Positions 7,900 through 12,900 of a stretch of DNA of 12,900 bases are shown one piece after another (position 1 is the stretch's first letter; each line of letters starts with the position of its first letter). The position numbers were made by a program, and so were the translations under genes. The notes under the pieces were generated by a model that ran no database searches, was not told where the DNA came from, and was given only the letters and a program-made list of their open reading frames with translations. This DNA comes from Pseudomonadota bacterium (GTDB taxonomy: Bacteria > Pseudomonadota > Gammaproteobacteria > Steroidobacterales > Steroidobacteraceae), in the NCBI GenBank assembly GCA_023428645.1, contig JAEYXD010000011.1, positions 1-12,900 of the forward strand, in the 5' to 3' direction.

Positions 7900-8514
7900 T
7901 CAGTAATGGGTTTTCAGCATGCTGCGAGGTGAGGTGGTGCGCGCTGGAGGATCAACGTCCGTACCACCAGCGGGTAAATGCCATCGATCGTCGTCGTGTT
8001 CCTGTATCGCACCGCGCATGGCGTGCGCGTCCGTCTCCGCGCGGATCACCGCGAGCGCCGAGCCGAAGTGCCGCCCCATCGCGAGACCACACTCGTGCGG
8101 ACAGTCGACAAGAATCGCCGGCCAATCCGCTCCGATGCGACGTGCGCCGAGCTTCTCGGCCTCGAGCACGAGTTGCTCGAGGGACTCGGTGCCGGAACAC
8201 ACTCGAGTAAGAGGGCGTTGCGTTCGGGTGCGTTCTTGCAGGGCACGCACCAAGGAGTCGTACACGCGTGCGTGCACGATTGCGCGGCGAGGCGCCAGAC
8301 ATGTCTGGCCCGCATTGAGCGACACCACGCGTCGCGCGTTGCGTTCGTGCCATCGACATGCTGCCAGCAGTGGAATGAGATCCGACGTCAGCGTCTCGAA
8401 ATCGGGCTTGCCAAGCTCCTCGGTCACGAAGGCGCAGAACGGATCGATGCGCTGCGCAAGTGCGCGGCGGAACCGGCCGATCCAGTCGAGGTCCGCGTCG
8501 GTGGGAGGTCTCAT
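7900..8514 (-). pseudogene. Collapsed aldehyde dehydrogenase (in-frame deletions)
   Basis: An open frame of 204 codons that is a patchwork of aldehyde dehydrogenase segments; normal members have about 450-500 residues. Residues 11-62 match the early helical region (RFRRALAQRI, TEELGKPDFETLTSDLIPLLAA). At about residue 64-67 (8314-8325) it jumps straight to NAGQTCLAPR, which holds the catalytic cysteine (Cys72). The roughly 190 residues between, with the NAD-binding fold and the catalytic glutamate, are absent. A degraded part of the later domain follows; the family block EETFGP is here GRHFGS (147-152). The protein then ends in an unrelated tail. There is no ribosome binding site before ATG 8514, and the divergent crtN start is only 12 bp away. 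It sits where the carotenoid aldehyde dehydrogenase (AldH) is expected in C30 clusters. It is most likely a relic without activity, although all frames of the surviving pieces agree. Confidence 0.7.
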
Positions 8515-8526
8515 CGGCAGGCAATC

Positions 8527-10137
8527 GTGGTAGCACTCGCCTCAAACGCACGAGTCGCGGTCGTCGGCGCGGGACCAGGCGGTCTTGCGACCGCGGTGCT
8601 TCTCGCTGCGCGCGGCGTTTCTGTCACCGTGTATGAAGCGCAGCCATCGATCGGTGGGCGCACCGGACGGCTGACGCTGGGGAATTTTCACTTCGATCGC
8701 GGGCCCACGTTCTTCCTCATGCCGCACCTGCTCGAGGAGATTTTTCGTGTAGCGGGCCGCTCGCTGCACGACTACGTGCAGCTCACGCGGCTCGATCCGA
8801 TGTATCGCCTCGTGATCGGCCAGCCGAAGAGCGAGGACATCGTCCTCGACACGACACAGGACCTCGCGGAGATGGCGCGGCGCATCGAACGCGTGCACGC
8901 GCCGGACGGGGCGGCCTTCGAACGATTCGTCGCGCACAACCGCCGCAAGCTCGCACTCGCCGAGCCGCTTCTGCGGCGATCGATGCGCTCTCTATGGGAC
9001 CTCGTACGGCTCGATGCGGTCCGCGCGCTCAGCGTGCTGAAGCCGCACCTCAGCGTGCACGAACTTGCGGCGCGATACTTCGAACATCCCGCGTTGCAGC
9101 TCGCGGTGGGTTTTCAGAGCAAATATCTCGGCATGAGCCCGCACGACTGTCCGAGCTTGTTCACGATCCTGCCCTTCATCGAATACGAGTACGGCGTGTG
9201 GCACCCGCAGAGCGGCTGTCACGCGCTCATGCAAGCGCTCACGCGCGTGCTCGAGGAGCTCGGCGGCCGGATCGAGGTGGAAGCCCCGGTCGAACGCCTC
9301 GAGTTCCATCGCGGCCGGGTGACGCATGTGATTGTCGGCGGGCGACATCGCGGCGAGCGCGCTGCCTGCGATCACGTCGTCATCAATGCGGATGCGACAT
9401 GGGCCGTGAAAAAGCTGATCCCAGAATCGATGCGGGGCGCGCTCACCGATCGATCGCTCGATGCCCGCCGGTACTCGTGCTCGACATTCATGCTCTACCT
9501 CGGCATCGACGGCGACGTGGAGCTGCCTCATCACACGATCCGCACTGCCCCTCACTATCGCGAGAACCTGGAGGACATCGGTCGCGGCGGCGGGCGACTC
9601 GGAACACTCACCGATGACCCGAGCTTCTATGTCTGCAATCCGTCGCGCACCGATCAGACGCTCGCGCCGCGCGGCGACAGCTCGCTCTACGTGCTGATGC
9701 CGACGCCGAACGCCTTCGCGCCACTCGATTGGGACGCGGAGCGGCCGCGCGTGCGCGAGCTTCTGCTCGATCGGCTGCACCGCGTGCTCGGCGTGGACCT
9801 GCGTGGCCGCATTCGCGTCGAGCAGAGCTTCACGCCTTGGGACTGGCGCGCAATGAACATCAACGCGGGCGCTACTTTCAATCTCGCGCATTCGATGACG
9901 CAGCTGCTGCATCGGCGCATGCCGCACCGGCTTCCGTATGCGCGCGGCGCGTGGCTCGTCGGCGGCGGCACGCATCCTGGATCGGGCTTGCCCGTGATCT
10001 TCCTGTCAGCGCAGATCACCGCACGCATGTTGCTCGAGGAGCTGGGCGTGCGGTCGCGAGTTCGAGGTGCCGTTCACGGGCGCGGCTGTGAGAGCGCCTT
10101 CGCGAGTGCTGCCGTGAGCGATGTCGATCAGACTTAG
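8527..10137 (+). CDS. crtN: Carotenoid desaturase, CrtN-like (diapophytoene/squalene desaturase type)
   Basis: A 536-residue FAD-dependent desaturase. The FAD Rossmann motif VAVVGAGPGGLATAVLLAARG lies at about 10-30 (G14, G16, G19), with E37 as the ribose-binding acid, then GGRTGRL and FDRGPTFFLMPHLL. The C-terminal signature is GGGTHPGSGLPVIFLSAQIT (from about 479). Such enzymes introduce conjugated double bonds into a colourless polyene precursor; CrtN acts on C30 diapophytoene, or squalene in some bacteria. Its place opposite a CrtP-like enzyme, an ALDH relic, acyltransferase and glycosyltransferase supports C30 over C40 use, but substrate length is inferred. The frame is open far upstream (to 7978), but that part is antisense to the ALDH relic. 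The true start is GTG 8527, just before the FAD motif, with a weak AGG five bases upstream. The last 30 residues are a non-conserved tail. Confidence 0.88.
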   Translation: MVALASNARVAVVGAGPGGLATAVLLAARGVSVTVYEAQPSIGGRTGRLTLGNFHFDRGPTFFLMPHLLEEIFRVAGRSLHDYVQLTRLDPMYRLVIGQPKSEDIVLDTTQDLAEMARRIERVHAPDGAAFERFVAHNRRKLALAEPLLRRSMRSLWDLVRLDAVRALSVLKPHLSVHELAARYFEHPALQLAVGFQSKYLGMSPHDCPSLFTILPFIEYEYGVWHPQSGCHALMQALTRVLEELGGRIEVEAPVERLEFHRGRVTHVIVGGRHRGERAACDHVVINADATWAVKKLIPESMRGALTDRSLDARRYSCSTFMLYLGIDGDVELPHHTIRTAPHYRENLEDIGRGGGRLGTLTDDPSFYVCNPSRTDQTLAPRGDSSLYVLMPTPNAFAPLDWDAERPRVRELLLDRLHRVLGVDLRGRIRVEQSFTPWDWRAMNINAGATFNLAHSMTQLLHRRMPHRLPYARGAWLVGGGTHPGSGLPVIFLSAQITARMLLEELGVRSRVRGAVHGRGCESAFASAAVSDVDQT

Positions 10138-10202
10138 GCCGGCTCTTTCGTCAGGCCTGCATCACCGCCGGATCACGCGTGAGTGTCCAATCGGGCAGGT
10201 CC

Positions 10203-10219
10203 CAGGCGGGTTGCGCCTG
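10203..10219. terminator. GC-rich hairpin between convergent crtN and FkbM genes
   Basis: CAGGCG, loop GGTTG, CGCCTG: a perfect 6-bp stem with a 5-base loop in the 97-bp gap between two convergent genes. It could slow polymerase from either side, but no T-run follows on either strand, so an intrinsic terminator is not proven. Confidence 0.3.
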
Positions 10220-10234
10220 CGGAACGACGCCGGC

Positions 10235-11227
10235 TCAGGCGTCGTGCAGATAGCTCGTGTCATGCGTGACTTGCGGCAGTCCCGCCCATGGGAGGTAACG
10301 CGCGGTGGCCCTTTGGTAAAGGAGCCGTTGCAGCGTGAGCACCTCAGGTTCGCATGTCTTGCGCAATGGCATCACGAGGCGTTCCGCTGCGTTCGCATAC
10401 CCGAGCAGACCGACGATGAGTGCGTGGCGCAAAATCTCCGCGGGGGTGCCCACTTCCTTCGCTCGGTTGATGAACACGGTGTTGCAGAACGTCACGCGTC
10501 CGCGCGTCTCGTACAGCATATTCGGCGTGCTCGCGCGCCACCGCTCTGGCTTGAGATCGAGCACTTCGAAACCTTGACCGCACATGTAGGTAAGCACGTC
10601 GTGCATGTGCGGCTCGCCGCGATAGAACGGCTCGGCACGCAACTCCATCTCAACCATCGAGATCTCGCGGATCGAAGATCCGAGCGATTCGATGATCGCG
10701 AAGTCCGTGCCTTCGAGGTCCGTTCTGACGTAATCCCACCGCCGCACACCGTGCTCGCGGGCGATATCCGCCAAGGTGAGTGCGTGCACGTGATGCTCGG
10801 CTTTCGTTTTGTAGAGATCCTGCAGGCTATACAGGTCGATCAGATCCGGCTTCGGCTCCAACATCGACGACACACCCGCAACCACGCGCTCGATGAACAC
10901 GGTCGGGCCGGACTTACCCGCAACCACATTCCGGATTGGAATCACGCTCGCGTGCGCATCCTCGCCGCCCCCGGGTGAAATGGCGTCGAGACTGAAAATG
11001 CGAATGTGGTTCGCGAGATTGGGCAAGGAAGCGAAATGATCTTCGAGCGAGCCGAGAATCGCGAAATTCAAGCGCGGTGTCAGCGCGGGCTCGAGGGCGG
11101 AGAGATCGACGGTGGCGTCGAGCGGGACGGGCTTACCCGTGCGGTATCTCGATGCGAGATCAAGACGAACGCCAAATGGCGCAAGGATGGGATTCACCCA
11201 ATTGATGAGCCGCAGCCTCCTTCCCAT
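10235..11227 (-). CDS. FkbM-family methyltransferase
   Basis: A 330-residue protein. The C-terminal FkbM half is clear: HALTLADIAREHGVRRWDYVRTDLEG (149-173, with the D170-L-E-G core that matches the family KxDxEG motif), FAIIESLGSSI, VEMELRAEPFY, then a helix and YMCGQGFEVLDLKP. These proteins are SAM-dependent O-methyltransferases that act on sugars, polyketides or lipids. The N-terminal SAM-binding loop, usually DVGANxG, is not visible; the aligned part reads AILGSLEDHFASLPN (56-70), so motif I is degenerate or divergent. The start ATG 11227 has GAGG about ten bases upstream. The gene is convergent with crtN (97 bp between stops) and not in the same transcript as the pigment operon. A role in methylating the carotenoid glycoside or acid is possible only by neighbourhood. 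Confidence 0.82.
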   Translation of the reverse strand: MGRRLRLINWVNPILAPFGVRLDLASRYRTGKPVPLDATVDLSALEPALTPRLNFAILGSLEDHFASLPNLANHIRIFSLDAISPGGGEDAHASVIPIRNVVAGKSGPTVFIERVVAGVSSMLEPKPDLIDLYSLQDLYKTKAEHHVHALTLADIAREHGVRRWDYVRTDLEGTDFAIIESLGSSIREISMVEMELRAEPFYRGEPHMHDVLTYMCGQGFEVLDLKPERWRASTPNMLYETRGRVTFCNTVFINRAKEVGTPAEILRHALIVGLLGYANAAERLVMPLRKTCEPEVLTLQRLLYQRATARYLPWAGLPQVTHDTSYLHDA

Positions 11228-11548
11228 AGCACCACTGCCTCATGCACCGGGCGCTCAAACTAACTTCGAGGAAGGGATTCGTCGATCCGGGATCTCCGTC
11301 GTTCCCAGCCCGCCGCGATGCGTCAACTGTTGCGTTGCCGGCTCGGCCATCGCGAGTCTCGAAGCGCTCATCGACGCATGAACAATTGACGCAGATGGGT
11401 GAGGCCACCATAGGAAGAATGGGTTGATCCATGCGATCGTCGCCACCTTCTTCGCGGGCATTACCTGACAAAACTCACGTGTGACAGACGGTGTGCCGCC
11501 TCGATTCAGTGCAACCAGAAGGCGATTTACCTTTCGCGTGTCACGCAA
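11228..11548. other. Non-coding interval, about 320 bp
   Basis: No convincing gene is seen on either strand. Short open frames here have no family pattern, and none with a good start signal was found. The stretch should contain the promoter of the FkbM gene (read leftward) and the 3' end region of the small membrane-protein gene. Its one distinctive structure is the imperfect inverted repeat at 11319-11393, listed separately. Confidence 0.5.
11319..11393. repeat. Imperfect 13-bp inverted repeat, 49-bp spacer
   Basis: TGCGTCAACTGTT at 11319-11331 pairs with AACAATTGACGCA at 11381-11393; 12 of 13 positions match. The repeat is in the intergenic region upstream of the FkbM gene. It could be a regulator-binding pair, the ends of a very small mobile or MITE-like remnant, or a hairpin-forming REP-like sequence. 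No transposase or target-site duplication is evident. Confidence 0.45.
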
Positions 11549-12034
11549 TCACTCGTCCCCGGTGCCGAACCATTTGCCTACCACCTTGGTGACGATCGGA
11601 TTGACCTTCTTGAGCAATGTCTTTCCGAGAGACATCCAGCGACTTCGCTCCGCTCTATCCAGCTCCTCATCGCGTCGATGCCGGCGAGTCGCCTGATCGC
11701 CGATTTCTCTGAAGAGTTCACTGTCGGGTCGATAGGATGGATCGAGCCGCTCCACGATCCTCATCAGCAGCAGTGATTCCGCGTGAATGATCTCGTCCAG
11801 GCCACACTCATCCTGCGCGCCGATCCTGAAATCTGCTCCTGCCAGCCGCAGGATCTCATTGGTATGCGCGCGATAGAACTCATTGGCGAAGCGCGCCGGC
11901 ATATCACCTTCGCGTCCTATCCGACCCCGCGACGGTCGCCCTCGCCCACCGATCAAACCGCCAATGATGCCGATCAGCAGGACCAGCAGCAGGAAGATCC
12001 AGATCCAATTCTCAGTCAGCGTGAAAGCGTCCAT
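11549..12034 (-). CDS. Small single-pass membrane protein, 161 aa, unknown function
   Basis: I do not recognise a family. One strongly hydrophobic helix lies at residues 10-29 (ENWIWIFLLLVLLIGIIGGLIGG). It is followed by an arginine/glycine-rich positive stretch (GRGRPSRGRIGREG), which by the positive-inside rule puts the rest in the cytoplasm. The soluble part is mostly charged and probably helical, with acidic patches (GAQDECGLDEIIHAESLL) and a C-terminal basic amphipathic segment (LGKTLLKKVNPIVTKVVGKWFG). That segment could lie on the membrane surface. ATG 12034 has GAGG six to seven bases upstream, a good start. It lies 101 bp after the stop of the S41-like gene on the same strand; co-transcription is possible. 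Confidence 0.68.
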   Translation of the reverse strand: MDAFTLTENWIWIFLLLVLLIGIIGGLIGGRGRPSRGRIGREGDMPARFANEFYRAHTNEILRLAGADFRIGAQDECGLDEIIHAESLLLMRIVERLDPSYRPDSELFREIGDQATRRHRRDEELDRAERSRWMSLGKTLLKKVNPIVTKVVGKWFGTGDE

Positions 12035-12135
12035 TGCGCACCTCGTAGGACTAGGGAATACGTTTCAGCAACGCGCAGTGCGCTGCGGGCGGACGGCCAG
12101 CGACCCGCGCCTGCCATTCATGAGCGGCGCAATGG

Positions 12136-12900
12136 TCAGTCAGGCCTCGCCAGAATCCACTGCAGCGCTGCGTCTTTTCCCGCCCTGAACGATGCCCAAT
12201 CGGGATCGATTCGCTGATCGGGGAATACGGTGTCACTCTCCGAGTCCGGCTGAAATCGGTACTTGAGCATCGAACAAGAGACGCGCAGCTTCGAGTGTGG
12301 AAGCGTGAACACATGGTTCTCCTGGTATCCGTTGGGGCGCGCACCCACGGGCTCGCCGACCAGGATTGCTTCCGTCTCTCGGCGAAAATCGGTGATGTTG
12401 GTCATGCCCGCTGAAAATGCGCCGCGGCCCGTGATCACGAAAAGGTGTCCAGCACGATTCAATTCGGGCATGAACACAATTTTGTCGATGAGGAATTCCC
12501 TTCCCTTGGTGTAGTTGCCACCTTGGTTCCAGCGCATATCGACGATCAGGCGTCTCACCGGATGCCTTCCGATGTATTCCCAAAGCCGCGCGGACTGCGT
12601 CTCCAGGTCTCGGTAGGAGCGGAAATCCACATAGACCGTTTTCGAGTCAGCCAGGTACGTGAAGCGAAGCGCATCCTCCTGTTGCTGAAAGGGCAAGGGC
12701 ACCGGCTCGATAGCAACCTCCCCTGACCTGCTGGCCCCTGCAGGAACAGGCCGGATCCGCAGCTTGAAGCGACGACCCGAATCATTCTCAAAGGTGAAAT
12801 CCGCGGCGCCCAGATCCGAAAGGACGCCCACGGCGGCTAGCGGCTCCACGCTCATGAGCTGCGTGGCGCTGCTGTTCAGCTCGTACCACGGGTTCTCAGC
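12136..12900 (-). CDS. S41 (C-terminal processing) peptidase-like protein, partial (runs off right edge)
   Basis: The frame stays open to the right edge, so the N-terminus is missing; the ATG at 12855 is internal or only one possible start. The visible part of 255 codons fits the C-terminal catalytic domain of the S41 tail-specific protease family. It contains a beta strand VYVDFRSYRD, then LIVDMRWNQGGN (about 12540-12517, equal to the family DLRxNxGG motif), then GRGAFSAGMTN with the probable nucleophile serine at 12414-12412. Next come AILVGEPVGARPNGY and a PD-like end (FPDQRIDPDW). The lysine usually paired with the serine is not obvious. This looks like the peptidase-only S41 proteins of unknown substrate rather than PDZ-containing Prc/CtpA, but a PDZ could lie outside the window. 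Confidence 0.78.
   Translation of the reverse strand, partial: AENPWYELNSSATQLMSVEPLAAVGVLSDLGAADFTFENDSGRRFKLRIRPVPAGASRSGEVAIEPVPLPFQQQEDALRFTYLADSKTVYVDFRSYRDLETQSARLWEYIGRHPVRRLIVDMRWNQGGNYTKGREFLIDKIVFMPELNRAGHLFVITGRGAFSAGMTNITDFRRETEAILVGEPVGARPNGYQENHVFTLPHSKLRVSCSMLKYRFQPDSESDTVFPDQRIDPDWASFRAGKDAALQWILARPD

Noticed and set aside
7978..8526. Long 5' extension of the crtN reading frame (open from 7978)
   Set aside because: It is antisense to the ALDH relic and has no desaturase similarity; the FAD-binding motif starts right after GTG 8527.
8992..9975. Minus-strand open frame of 327 codons
   Set aside because: Antisense to crtN, which has full motifs; histidine/arginine/alanine-rich shadow.
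10121..10978. Plus-strand open frame of 285 codons
   Set aside because: Antisense to the FkbM gene, which has clear family motifs.
11255..11548. Minus-strand frame of 97 codons in the non-coding gap
   Set aside because: No domain pattern was seen; it spans the inverted repeat, and its composition looks like random non-coding DNA.
1..12900. CRISPR array, tRNA, rRNA or transposase genes
   Set aside because: No regularly spaced direct repeats, no cloverleaf-like tRNA with conserved T-loop, no rRNA-like stretch and no DDE-type transposase were seen on reading the window.

Overview
The window reads as chromosomal DNA of a GC-rich Gram-negative bacterium. The best guess is a proteobacterium, possibly a gammaproteobacterium: the cluster has an OmpR/QseB-type two-component pair, Sec signal peptides and a FkbM-type enzyme. 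This placement is inference from protein style; no rRNA or tRNA marker is present.

Left part (1-3526). At the left edge, on the minus strand, is a two-component system: an OmpR-family response regulator whose stop overlaps the start of a histidine kinase that runs off the window. A small protein of unknown function follows (1110-1454, minus). Next come an ArsR-type winged-helix regulator (minus) and an exported alpha/beta-hydrolase (plus). These two are divergent, only 62 bp apart, and share an inverted repeat that is a candidate operator.

Centre (3607-10137). This is a carotenoid biosynthesis island with two CrtI/CrtN-type FAD desaturases. One, CrtN-like, is on the plus strand. The other, CrtP/CrtNb-like, is on the minus strand and is followed in tight order by a PlsC-type acyltransferase, a membrane family 2 glycosyltransferase and a secreted TPR protein. 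Between the desaturases, in the position expected for the carotenoid aldehyde dehydrogenase, lies a collapsed aldehyde dehydrogenase of only 204 residues. It has lost the NAD-binding and catalytic-Glu region, the extreme N-terminus and most of the C-terminus, yet is still open in frame. The gene set (two desaturases, ALDH, glycosyltransferase, acyltransferase) matches the logic of the staphyloxanthin-type C30 pathway: desaturate, oxidise a terminal methyl, glycosylate, acylate. No squalene, diapophytoene or phytoene synthase is in the window, so the C30 precursor would have to come from elsewhere.

Right part (10235-12900). A FkbM-family methyltransferase lies convergent to crtN and could decorate the pigment or its sugar, though this is only proximity. 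About 320 bp of non-coding DNA with a 13-bp imperfect inverted repeat follows, then a small single-pass membrane protein of unknown function and an S41-type peptidase-like protein that runs off the right edge.

The two observations most worth a second look are the in-frame collapse of the aldehyde dehydrogenase inside an otherwise intact pigment cluster and the TPR protein attached to that operon.
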